NCBI RefSeq assembly: GCF_020085105.1
Contig: NC_058047.1
Location: 22,090,001 to 22,154,000 of the forward strand
Origin: Siniperca chuatsi
Lineage: Eukaryota; Chordata; Actinopteri; Centrarchiformes; Sinipercidae
Direction: 5' to 3'
Length of the DNA: 64,000 nucleotides
The notes under the pieces were generated by a model. It was not told the origin of the DNA. It was given only the letters and a program-made list of their open reading frames with translations, and did no database searches. The position numbers and the translations under genes are program-made. Of this stretch, positions 37,101-48,962 are shown piece by piece. Position 1 is the stretch's first letter. The number at the start of each line of letters is the position of its first letter.

Positions 37101-40100
37101 GTCCTAACAAAGTCCATTTGAGAAATGTTTGCAACTACACTACACACATTCACAATAGTGTCTGTCAGAGATGATAGACCAGTTGAGAGAAGACAAACAC
37201 ATTCCTTTGACCTCTTGTTTGTTGGTAAGAGCTGGATACCTTGAGAAAAGAGCATCTTTTCTCAATCGCAAACAGGCAAACACACAGACACATAGGCAGT
37301 TTACCTCGAAAACTTGAACAACAGAGAAAGCAATGACCTGAAAACAGCACTCTCTGAAGTACAGCTCTGAGTAATTTGAGTACTTGAGTGCAGGGAGAAC
37401 AAGAAGGAGCAAGCCAAAGACAACGGAGATAAAGGATGAGTGTGAGAAAGGAAAATAAAAGAAGGGGAAAAGGGAGCATTAATTAAATAGACACCTCTAA
37501 TCCTGGCAGTGCCAGAAGAGAGGTTTACTGTAGGCACCACTGAAAAAATGCCTGTTTTTTCCCCCCTCGCTGTCTCACACAAAATACACACACACACACA
37601 CATGTACATGCTCACTGAACTAAAACTGCTGGCAGCCAGCACTAAGTGTCTGACAAGCAGCACAGGAAAAAAAAATCTATTCAGTGAGCTTCTGATCCTT
37701 GTCTTTACCCCTGAAGCCTGCTCACATCAATTCCTCCACCTGCAATCGTTCTCTCCTCTTTCTTCCCTCTCTATTTGCCTCCCTCCAGCCTAAAATGTCC
37801 ATCCAGTTTCATTCCATCCCTCAGCTCTCTATCTTCATCTCAGTCTTCTAAAATCTACATTTCTCTCCATTCCCACATCAGAGAAGTTTAGGTTGTCAAA
37901 CAAGGGAGGATGAATAATTCTGTAAAGAAACCACTGTGGGTCACAGAGTATGATGGTGCAATTGCTGCTGTGGAGAGGAACATCAATACAGCGTCAATGC
38001 CTACTGGAAGCAGTGAGTCTCAGGTGGTGTTCTCGCCCCGTCTGCCACCCTGCAACGCAATTATCTGTCTCTGCTTACTGTACGAGACTCTGAACACGGC
38101 TGGCTGGGTGTTAATGAGCTCATTGTTCGCAGAGAGTCAGGTGGCATTTGTACATATGTGTTTTTGAGACAGCTATAGGTGCAGGTACAGTATGTGTAGC
38201 AGGTACTGTATGTACACTGTGTGTGGCTTTGACTTTTTCTTAGCTGGTAGGTCTCCACTAACATCGACCTCAGCCATGTTTAGCTTTTAATGAGACTCTT
38301 TGCACTTTCAAAGCAGTTTAAAGGAAAACCACTGCACCTGAAAATAGACTATGAGGTACTTTTTTTGCAATATAAATGTGTTATTGTGTTGCGATTTGGC
38401 AAGGTCTATGGATCATTATACTGCCTTCATTCTAGAAAGCATTAGCATTAGGATGTTTTTTGTTAGTCAGCTCCACTCTACCCTTTCTGTAAATGAAGCT
38501 GTGATATCAGAGTTCAAAGCAGCAGTGGATCATTACCGCAGACCACTGTGTGATCGCAGACCGCTCCTTATCCAATCCCAAACAGCACCATGTCTGTGCA
38601 TGTCTGTCTTTCCTGGGTTTATTATCAAAGCACAAGACACAAAACAGTCTGTTCATTTTGTTGCTTTAATCTTCTCACAAAGAACCGCCGCCTGTCACCT
38701 CCTAGAAATCACGCCAGACATGCAGCAGTTATCTCGACTAAAACTAACTAACTGTAATTGTCCATTGTTAATTGGTTCTTAAAACAAGCAAAAAACATGT
38801 GCATCCCCAGAAACAGTAGTGGTCATTTGCAGCTGAAGCAACTAATGCAACTCAAGCAACTAATTGCATCTACAGATGGTGGCAACCTGCCTGAACCACC
38901 TGGCTTCACCTGAGGATGGCGTGCTCTTGGCAGACACTGTCAAAGGTCATTAGCTTCCTCTACAGTCCCTTTCCAATGAGAGGAGGAAGGGAAGAGGGAT
39001 GCAAGTGAAAAAACACGGCTCAGACAGATTCACCATCTGCTCTCACACATAACCACAGATTTACTGTCGCCGGTATACACTTGTGTGCTCACTAGTGAGC
39101 TCAGGAGAATAACTTTAGGGTAGGTCCTGAGCTGTAGAATACCTATACTATACAAAAAGGACTAATATGAAGCAAATCAATGAGGTAAGAGACATTATAC
39201 CTAAAAGATGATTTCTATTATAAAACATAATAGAAATCTCTTCTTCTCAACATGCTTATGAGGTATAAGTGCACGAGCCTACACACACACACACGTTGGA
39301 CATGTCTTTGCACACTGAGTTCACACACAGCAGGTAATGGCATCTCTCTGCCACAGGTTCAGTGTGTTTTTGAGCCATCTGTTTACTAGAGTGTCGCACT
39401 CAAAGTCATCGCAGTGATGGGAGGGCAGTGTTGGTGCTGTGCTGCAGAAGGCATCATCACACCACTGACCCATCATGACACTGTGCTATAACTGTGAGAA
39501 CCAAAAACATGCAGAGGAACGATGATTAATGAGGGAACAAAGAAGAATAGTTTGTGCGAGAGTGTGTGAGGGCGGTTGTTGACAGCACACGGCCAAGACA
39601 GAAATTAAGAATACCAGGTTGCCAATAGTGATAAAATCTCAGCACATGAACAGTAAATAAAACCCTTGCAAGTGTCTCAACATGCAAACCTCAGTTACAT
39701 GAAAAATTTCCTTTTCCACCACAAAATACAGAAGACTAATCACCTACAGTCACTAAATCAATGGATATATGATCTCCGTCTCCAAGCCTGCTCAAATAAA
39801 AAAATATATGCTTGCACTAGGACATGTGTGTATCATGTAACCTACAAGACGCGTGTTCCACCTTGAATCCATATAGTCTAATAGTCATCGCAATCCCTCT
39901 TTTACTTCGAAAATAGCCTCCACCCGCCACCACAAAACTACTCAATACACGATGCATCATTTCTCAGTGTCAAATCTCCCTGCTATGTTCTGTAATATGT
40001 TAACTGGCAGGCTGAATCATCTCCTCTGCTCTTAAATGCCATAAAACCATTTAATAAGAAGACAGTACTTGCTGTCACATACATCTCATCCTAACTTTAC

Positions 40101-42201
40101 TTGAACATGGTTTCCAAAAGGCAGAGGTGCATCACAAGCCAAGAGCCTGGGAGCTACACACTACTGAATGGACCTTGACAGCCACGCTGACCCAGTACCA
40201 CGCTGGGCTTCTTTCTGGTGTTACAGTAGTTGTTTGTCCCATTGTAGAAATGCAAAATGACAAAATCCTAACAGCACAGTTTCACAGCAAATGCAGAGCT
40301 CTGAAATTCCTTGCTTGGTAGATAGTGATTCTAGCCAAGGCTAATTATAGTAGAGCGGAAATGTAAGGCAGTATATGTACCCATTCATTATACACACAAG
40401 ATACTGACAATGTGGTACTTTGTTCCACAGACCCAAGATTCAACAAAGAGCTTTTTATTGGACACATAAAAATGCTGGGCCAGGAACCATCATCTCCACC
40501 GCCATGTATACAACACGTATACACTCTCCCCCACCCCACTGTACAACAGTGACAATTCTGCAGTGCTGTTTTTTTTTATTTCACTCTTTTAACAGCTGGT
40601 TTTGCTCTCATCATCTTATGGGAAGTGGAATTTGACCTTCTATTAATAAACACTACGACGTGTCTGTTGGTAGTGTGCATACTTACAGTTACCTACTTTT
40701 GTGACTGTTTGGCAGAGAGGATAATAACATTACTAGTAAAAGCAACATCTCAGTTTTTTTTTAAAGGCATTATGCTGGTGGTCTGACGCAGATACTAATA
40801 TGCTTTCAGGTGCACACACAGATTCTAAAGAAACATATCATCTCCCTCTTAGCATTGTGTGGATTCCTTAACTAATTAAGTACAAATATGTCATTCCAGC
40901 CAAATTATCTAGAAAGAATACAAATATAGAAAGAAAATAATCATCTTACCCAAAAACACACTTTCTAAATATAGCTCAGTCTCAGAGGAACAATATCTTG
41001 TCAGTTTTGAAATACAAGTGTTGTGTTATTACAAAAGTGCACTTAGCCATCATGGGAAATTATATTTGTTTGTCATGTCCCTTCAGTTAATGAGATTACC
41101 GATGGCGCTGTACGACTCAGAAGACTGAATACTTTAACAGGATCTGAAAGTGCACCCTAAACCGTACAAAAGCCACAAAAAAAGAAAGAAATTAGAATAA
41201 AATACGACATTTTGTCATGATATTTTAGTGGCTTTTGTACTGTTTCCCAGTGTCTTAAAAAGAGGACAAGCAGATCTGTTTGAAGGTCAGAGTTCAGCGT
41301 ATAAATATACACTGCAATGACAGATGACTTCCCTAAACACTTTTTAATGTATAACTGTTTATCATCATCATTACACTGACATTTAACCACTGCGCATCTC
41401 CTGTTTCAGATCTCATCAAATTAATCACTGAATATCATGCACTATTTCTGCTTGCTTTGGGTATGTAGGCAAGCCAGGTTTCACTTCCATTTTAGATGAG
41501 ACACATAAATACCGGAAAACCCAATAAAAAATAGTTTGATGTAATGAAAACTTCCATGCAAATCTATAAGGTTGGGTATCACTAACAAATACCAAAATAC
41601 ATCATAACAAATGATTTATTACCCTCCCAGATACAATAACAACACATTTACTTAGGTATGCATACAATATGTACTAGTGTTTTCTCCGACTTTAGTGTGA
41701 CCAATGAGATGAAATGTTTGGCATTTTCTTCATGCATTCGCCACCCTTCAATTATAATAGAACACTTCTTACACCTGTACACATTAAACATGAGAAAATT
41801 AATAAGGAGATCATCCACAGGAAGACTGGACCTTGCTCATTGTTTGTCATTCTTCTTCCTCCTTTATTACACCAGAACCACAGTATCAAGCCAAGCCATT
41901 TCCCCCACAGGAATGTGCTTCTCTCCCTGAAACCTGCCTCTAATCATTTCTGTCGCATCGCCAACCTCCTCCTCTTTCTTTACTGGCACTGTCACAGACA
42001 TCGACCCTGTCTCACCCCTCCCTCCACTCATCCCCCAATCCATCTCATCACATTGACTCTGCTCTTCACCTTTCTCACTCACTCCATCCTCCCCATTGTC
42101 TCCCCACCCCATCCCCTTGAGTCCGAGTCAGTGGCCACCCAGCAGGGAGATTCATCACAGCAACCTGGCAGCCACAGTCAACACTACCGAGCGCGCGCGC
42201 A

Positions 42202-42260
<59 letters not shown>

Positions 42261-42698
42261 CCAGTCCAACAGAGAAAAAACAAGACCCAGACAAGCATTA
42301 TACAATGACGGAGATGTCAAAGAATAGACGCTCTACAACCTGTTATTTTGCTCTCATCTGATCATTCTTTCTGAACGTAAGGACGGATGTTACAGGGACA
42401 GGTGAGCTTAACTCCTGTATGCAAACACAGCAACATTATCTCTCCAGACGGAAGAAGTACTGTAAGAATGGTTATATTATGTGGCTACAAGGCAGATAAA
42501 GCGCTTCTGCTTTCCCTCTCAAGCGGTCTGTCTCATTAGAAACATGACCACTTCTCTTTAGTCCACAAACCCCCGGTGCTGCATAAGCTGATGGGTTGCT
42601 GACAAGGACTGAGTGGTCCCAAAACTCACCTTTTCTACGTTTTCCACCGTGAAGTCCAGGGCGTCCGGTGTGGCTGCTATCCTCCCCGGCGTCTCCAT
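19962..42698 (-). CDS. ipo13: importin-13 (nuclear transport receptor)
   Basis: Importin-beta family receptor that imports cargoes such as UBC9 and MAGOH-Y14 and exports eIF1A, with Ran-GTP. Coding exons in transcript order: 42630-42698, 36892-37017, 36437-36793, 35821-36074, 31365-31505, 30749-30890, 30058-30224, 29596-29716, 29085-29232, 28739-28920, 28480-28506, 28108-28242, 26221-26373, 25697-25777, 25447-25584, 24654-24750, 22619-22671, 20905-20971, 20690-20748, 20504-20593, 20172-20353, 19962-20058. They sum to 2886 nt, 961 residues (human 963), all in phase. The start METPGRIAAT leads into LDFTVENVEKALHQLYYDP, then KVPEIQYFGASALH (importin-beta N-terminal domain, about 24-100), ELLTVLPEEFQTSRLPQYRK (exportin-1-like region) and HEAT-type helices to the end VNKRRVKDIVKEF...GTEYAAEY. 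Near-identity to human IPO13 in many exons excludes the relative TNPO3. Intact; whether it is one of two teleost copies cannot be told here. Confidence 0.97.
20972..22618 (-). other. ipo13: ipo13 intron with hairpin
   Basis: Intron between exons 22619-22671 and 20905-20971. It contains a 59-nt hairpin at 21094-21152 and a purine-rich GAGA-type stretch near 21450-21500. No exon or repeat family recognised otherwise. Confidence 0.6.
21094..21152. repeat. short inverted repeat / hairpin
   Basis: Left arm AGCCTGGTAGCCGGATCTG and right arm CAGATCTGCCTACCAGGCT are complementary at 17 of 19 positions, with a 21-nt loop. It could be a pre-miRNA-like fold, a MITE remnant or chance. Confidence 0.7.
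22672..24653 (-). other. ipo13: ipo13 intron, no feature
   Basis: Purine-rich and low-complexity segments (about 22803-22960 and 23764-23885). Flanking exons join in phase 1 and no extra exon is needed. No mobile element assigned. Confidence 0.5.
26374..28107 (-). other. ipo13: ipo13 intron with CA-rich repeat
   Basis: Intron between exons 28108-28242 and 26221-26373, joined in phase 0. It holds the microsatellite at 26999-27052. No exon or assignable mobile element. Confidence 0.5.
26999..27052. repeat. (CA)n followed by (GACACA)n
   Basis: A CA run passes into five or so tandem hexamers GACACA. Confidence 0.9.
32716..33697. mobile_element. non-autonomous TTAA-flanked DNA element (piggyBac-like)
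   Basis: The left end AGCAACTACAAGGAACTTT and the right end ACTCCTTGTAGTTGCT are inverted over 14 bases, and both are bordered by TTAA (32712-32715 and 33698-33701), the duplication used by piggyBac elements. The 982-bp interior has no transposase: the open frames are short and unrelated to known families. A non-autonomous element is the best reading; the short terminal repeats keep this tentative. Confidence 0.55.
34051..34117. repeat. (TG)n microsatellite
   Basis: 67-base TG run in an ipo13 intron. Confidence 0.95.
34368..34411. repeat. 22-bp tandem duplication
   Basis: CCTATCCTCTTTTGCTCCCT plus two further bases occurs twice back to back without change. Confidence 0.9.
41164..41240. repeat. 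13-bp perfect inverted repeat
   Basis: GTACAAAAGCCAC at 41164-41176 is repeated in inverse as GTGGCTTTTGTAC at 41228-41240, with a 51-base AT-rich spacer. Confidence 0.8.
42190..42260. repeat. (GC)n(AC)n microsatellite
   Basis: GCGCGCGCGC passes into ACGCGCAC and a long AC run. Alternating purine-pyrimidine throughout, so a candidate Z-DNA former. Confidence 0.95.
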
Positions 42699-45600
42699 AT
42701 CTCCGCTGACAAGGAGCTGTCAAATGATCAAAGAGGAGCAACACATTCAGGATCCGACAGCCACCGTTAAACTTCCTTTTATAGACAGTGCCATTTCCAA
42801 AATATTTCCATAGTAGCAATCGGAATGTGTAAGTTAGCTAGATGGCATCACACATTTAGACATAAGGATGACACGAGAAGCTAACCGGCAAGCTAACGTT
42901 AGCTCACTTAAGTTAGGCTAGCTGACGCTAACCTACACTATAGAAAAATACTATAGCAACGGCTAGCGCCACTATGCTAACGCCAAACTAGCTAACGTAG
43001 CAATGCATGTAACTTAACGCTGACCTAGTGCCAAATGCAACCAAGCGAGACAGATATACTAGCATTTTCAGAATGTGAAAGCATTATCAAAATATTGCCG
43101 TCTCCGTGTATTATCTATAGGCTGTCCAGAGGACCAATATTTTCACACCTTTCTGTCCTGCGACGTTATGAGACGATGCTGGCAGCTCCCTGCCGCTTTT
43201 CTGCCTCTGCTCCGTCACCCAGAGCTTTTTGATACATTCAAGCACTGTGGGAAATGTCGTAGTCACAGCGTAACTGGTCAAGGGCCAGCTGATAACATGG
43301 TAAATAAAACTAACATTTCTAAAGTTCCCTAAATAGGTGGAGAATATACAAAAGCAGAATTAGTGTTATATATTATTAGTCTTAATTTTCGGTGCTGTTT
43401 CTATTCTGTTTTTCGTTAAATTATTTTGTTTAAACAACTGATACCTTATGTTTCTGTTTCGTTTAGTCAATATTTGCGGTCAAATACACTTCGACATCTC
43501 GTATGTGAACATTTGAATGCGGCATTTCCCCCTCTGTACAAATGTCATCCTCACGTTATGAAGATGCAGCTGAGCTGGTGCCTGGTGATCTGAAGCCTAT
43601 TTACGTTGTGTCTCACATGTTGTCACTTTTAAAAACGATCGAAAATGAACCTTTCAAAATGTTAGCAGAAAAGAAACATCGTTTGTTGGTCACGTAGGCT
43701 TAAACCCTCCAAATGCGTCTTACTTACCTGAAAATATCGAGGATGTTTCAAAACGTGCAAAAATAGACAAAATATTGGCTATTCATAGGTGTATACCTCT
43801 CCCTTACGGAAGTCAAGGGCGAAATCTTCAGTCACACATCGGGGGCACGAACCAGGTTGGGGGTTGGTGGAACCATAAAAAATAAATCTGGGAAATCAGC
43901 CTGTCTGTTCTAGCTCCTATTTGTATCCAACTACGCACACAGCTGAAACACAGTCTGTATACGAGAACGTTTAAGAATCATGTCTCTTTTTTCCTCTTCC
44001 TCCTTTTTTTTAATTTATTTTTTTTACCTTTTTAACCAGCAGCTAGGCCTACATGTTGGACGTTTAGTAAAACACGTAGTGCACGCACGTTGCAGAATAG
44101 CCAGCCGCGAGCGTGTGTGCGTTTTGACCAACAACACAATGATGATCTGGTCGGTTCACAGCGACACACGTTAGTGGAAAATCAACTACAGATCCAGCTT
44201 GCAGCGTGAAACTCGGATCATCCTCCAGCCTGTTACACTGACAAACACCAGAAGTAACACAGTGGTTTATATTCAACATGTGCATCAGGGATGCTGCGAT
44301 TTAAATACATTTTTAAATAAATATATTTGGGGGGGGGCATGAAGTGACCCCCGGGCGATTACGCGCTTAGAAAGGAGCATATATCAACATATATTTGTAT
44401 CCACAATGCATGCAAATATTTACACATCACCACACATTGCCTATTTTTTTTTCATTTTAATTCAACTTTTTTTAATACTGTCATCTCGTTGGAACTATCC
44501 TCCTGAGAAATACTGCAATATACTGTAGTTTTGTCCAAGTGCGTCAATTTGTGTTGAAAAGTGGTGGGGACATAAGGAAAACACATTTTTTAAAACGGTC
44601 TTCATATGCGATTGTGATGGGGGATCAGCATGAGGTCAGAGTAGATCATTTCGGCGGCTCTGCAAAAACATTGCATATCGAAAGGGCGTAGCCTAGGCTA
44701 CTACAGAGTCTGCCAGACGAAAATACTCAGCATAAAACGCACAACAACGTCGAGCGCGCAAGTAACAGTCATCCATCACATCCACAGCTGCAAACGCCAT
44801 GTCAATCGAACAATACCAAAATCACATCTACTGTAGAAAGCAGCAGTCAGTCAGCCCAGCGACAACAATATCCAATATCACTGCCCTAAAATATGACCAA
44901 ACAGAAACAACTGAAGGAATAACGTTAACAACGTCAGCTAAAGATAATAAATAAACCCGACCTTTACATGTTAAGTTGCTGCATACTTTCTTAATGTTCG
45001 AGAAACAGACAGTTCACAAGAGTTCATGAGTCAAGTTCAACCAATCATGACTCATAACTTGGGTATGATATGTGAGAACATGAATTAAACTGGAGCAGGG
45101 ATTAGATTAGTTATATTTATTTATCCACAGTCATTTTAAGTAACTCACTCAAAACATTGATTTGATTTTTTATTCATTCTTTTAACAAATTATGGGGACA
45201 AAATCAGCCATTTCAAAAAGCGGTGGGGACATGTCCCCTGCGTCCCCAGTGTAAATGACACCTACGGTTTTGACTACTCCCCAGCCGTGTGTGTGCTTTT
45301 TCACAAGACGAGAATCAGCTGTAGAGCAACAGCGCCTCCACGTGGGATAATGGAGACATCACACGACAGTAAAACGACCAGAAGAAACCGCCAGTCATGC
45401 AAAAACAAGTGAGGATGACACCGTTTAAGCTTCCGGATCTAGTCAAATACCTGAATGAATATGTTTATTTTCTAAATTGTTGACCAATAAAATCCTCAGC
45501 GTGACAAAGACTCCATGTTGTCCCGGGTGTGCACTTGTTTTTATTTACTGATTAATTTCTTCACATACATAGGTACAAACACACAACATAATTATTCGCA

Positions 45601-46116
45601 AAGATTATGAAAAATAATTATTTTAATCATTTACTCCATTTCATAAGTAAGTGCCGGCCCTTATATAATAAATATATTACTAATAAGTACTTGTTATATT
45701 AGAGAATAAGTGAATGAACAGCTAAATGCATAAAAGAGACTAACTGTACCCTCTTCAGGCTACAGTCACAACAAAGTCACTGAGTAGAAAGGTTGAAAAT
45801 CCAGTACATTTGCACTATTTTTGTGATGCTTGTAAATTGTCAAATATTTTAAACAAATATAAATGAAACGTTAAATATTTACTCCTTGCGACTGTCAGAG
45901 GTGTTGCTTCAACTCTGCAGTGATTTTTGTGGCTGTAGTTTGTGTTGATGCGCTGTGATGGGCCGACATTGTGTCGTAGTTGCAGTTTTCTGTTGTTTTG
46001 ATATACATGCCCTTATGTGGTGTGGGTAGCTGACAGTCTTTCTACTGAACAAGCGTCATGACACAGAGTCAGAGCCACTGACTATTTTGAACAGGGAACA
46101 CGTGGCACTGCTTCTG

Positions 46117-46148
<32 letters not shown>

Positions 46149-46373
46149 AGTCGGGACTCACACACTCCTCCTTCAGTCCCTCCAGCCACGCACACACTGG
46201 CAGAGTCGCTGTCTGCAGTGGGTAGTACAGCACAGCTGCCTGGGGATTTCTAAACTGCTCCGTTAAAGTCTGGGATCGGACGGTGACCGAGAGAGAAAGG
46301 AGAGTCCTGCAACAAACAAGGCGAGACGGGACATTTGTTTTGGTAATTTTCTTATTGTGTAGCCGGAGGACAG
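42699..46373. other. divergent intergenic region between ipo13 and the mucin-like gene
   Basis: About 3.7 kb holding the ipo13 promoter/5' UTR (left), a GCTAAC-rich repetitive segment near 42880-43020, and the 5' UTR of the mucin-like gene (right). Two related segments with GGTGGGGACAT (about 44570 and 45222) may be the ends of an unassigned repeat. No gene recognised. Confidence 0.5.
46112..46373 (+). promoter_or_regulatory. putative 5' UTR of the mucin-like gene
   Basis: A (GA)n run (46119-46144) is followed by GC-richer sequence up to the ATG at 46374, consistent with the first exon. The transcription start is not determined and no TATA box is evident. Confidence 0.35.
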
Positions 46374-46532
46374 ATGATGGAGACCAAACTCTGGATTGCC
46401 CTTTGTGTGCTGCTGCTCATTAACTTGGGATCCACTGAACAAGGTAGGTAGTGTTTTTTTATTTCATCTCTTGGCTTTGGATTATTTTCCTGTTTGATTA
46501 ATTTGTGCTAGAAATTGTTATAATGGTTTATT

Positions 46533-46593
<61 letters not shown>

Positions 46594-48746
46594 TCTCACT
46601 TGCCTCTAGGCACCCGGGTTGTTTTTGAACAGAGGCTTAAACTGACAGAGCTGAAGTGAGTTTACAGTATGAAGTCTGCTTTGTTTCTGCTTGTTACAAC
46701 ATAAAGACAGTTGAGTTCCTCTTGTGCACTTTCTTTCAACCCTCCTGAGCTTAAATGTGGACAAACCTCTCTCCCATCTCCAGATGAGCCAAGAAGCCAC
46801 TGACTGGCCTCACTTTATTTCAAACCACAGCTTTATTTAAATGTTCTTCTCTACATCCGAGCCTCTGCTATTTGTTTAAACAGCCTCATACTTTATCATT
46901 CACCCCCTCCCCTCTTCCTCTTTCTGCTTTGTTTACTTTTACACACCTCTCACACATCCTGTATTTCACTCTTACCCACCTTCTGCTTTCTCTCCCGTCT
47001 GCTTCAAACACTTTATCTCCTCCTCCTCCTCCTCCTTCTACCTTCTCTTTCTTTCTCCATTAGTGCCTCTCACATAAAAGGAAAATGAGACTATTGACAT
47101 TTGAAAAGATTTTATTGGGCAGAAGTGTCCCATCAGCTCCTTAAGCTGAAATTCAAATGAATAGAAAACAGCTCGGCTCCACTGGAGGACATGTATTGGC
47201 TGTAAATGAGCAGGGAAGTACATAGTGATAAATGATACCTCTAACTATGTGCAGCAGCACACTGTCATTTTACTGGCTTCATGCTAATTGGCTTGCCTCT
47301 GTAGACTTTATGAACAGATTTTAAAGCAGTGCAGTGCAGTGGCAGCAGGCTCAGTTTTCACTGTGACCAGACTTAAAACAGTAAATATATATTATTATAC
47401 TATACATATTATTATCATTATGCGTATACATTATACAGACTTTAAACAGTACAGATTGTATGGGGCTTTATTTGCATAAACATACAGTATTAAATCAAAA
47501 CCCCAGGATGCTGGTCAGGTAGAATTTGTATTCAAATATTCATTAATTCCCCTTTTTGTGTTGACAATAACTCATGACTCTTAGAAAGGGCGGAAATGGC
47601 AGTTTATTAACATTTGCCCAAGCCTTCAATTACTGTCCAGAAAAAGAAATCCCACTGAGCTTTTCTCACCAAAGAACATTTAAAAATATCCAGGCTTTCT
47701 CCCTTCTTACATGTTATACGGTCGAAAGACTTTTTTGTTTCACTCCTAGCTGGTTTCCTTTCTGACTAATCAGTCACATCTTTACTTAAATATGCACATG
47801 TGCAGTAACATACACAAAACTGATTTAACAAAGTCTTACGATACACAAACTATGAAAATAATATACAAACATGTCCCAGTTTTTATATAATAAACTGAGT
47901 TTAAACTTCACTCAGTTATTTACTTTACTGTTATTTCTGTCAGTGCTTTGATTTATGTGAGACAGAAGTGCTAAACCTTTTAGTGTTCTTTTGCCTGGAT
48001 GATTAAAAAAACAAGTTGTTTGTTTTTGGAAGGGAACCTTTATGTGGTTGTGTGTAGTTGATATTTGTGGAGCTTGGAACAGAAGACAAAGTTCTTTGTT
48101 TGCAAATTAATGTGTTGTATGTAATTAGTTAACAAATGTTTCATCACAGCAACAGGATTTTTGATGTCTTATTTTTGATGTCCACGTGAGCTGGGCACTT
48201 GAACGTGCATGACACAATAAATAACATTACAAACTAACTAACTAACTATAGTGAATTCAGGCTCTCACATGTAGCATAATAAAACCCAGGACTGCAGGCT
48301 AGAGGCATGATATGCAGCTTGAGAGGGCACAGAACTGTTGGCAGTAAACATCTGAAATAAGTGCAGGTGAAAAGGCCTAAGACAGCATGCACAGAGGAAA
48401 AGCTTTTCAAAATGATCTGCGCTGTTGTCTCAAAAAGCGCCACAACCACATGCTGTGAAACCAGTGCTTATGGGATTTTACAGCAGCAGTTAGAAGGGTT
48501 TCACATAGCAGGTATTATGGGACTTTCAGCATCGAGTGTCGAAGCAGCCGACATCTGCTCGCAGAGAAACGGTTGGCTGTTCCTCCCACTGGCAGGGTCA
48601 ACAAGTGAGCAAGAGCTACTTCCCCAGGTACATGCTGCATCGGCCTGAAAGGTTGTGAGTAAGGCCCTGTAATATCTGGAGCGAGGAGTGTGCAACAGTG
48701 GAAACAGTGGTTCTCTTTATAAATCTACCCTGCACACACACGCACA

Positions 48747-48836
<90 letters not shown>

Positions 48837-48918
48837 CATACTACTCCAGCATTTGACCTAAGCAGCTCTAATGGAGCTAAGAGTGTGTCTGTTTTTGTAT
48901 CATTTAGAGTTCAAACAG

Positions 48919-48962
<44 letters not shown>

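Larger units (their letters stand above)
37018..42629 (-). other. ipo13: 5.6-kb first intron of ipo13
   Basis: Between the start-codon exon and the exon beginning ALHQLYYDPN. Contains the (GC)n(AC)n tract at 42190-42260 and a perfect 13-bp inverted repeat at 41164-41240. No coding exon is required by phase. Fish first introns often hold regulatory elements, but none is visible by eye. Confidence 0.6.

Noticed and set aside
41714-42361. 215-codon plus-strand open frame rich in His/Thr
   Set aside because: It runs antisense within ipo13 intron 1 through an AC microsatellite, with composition typical of repeat translation.
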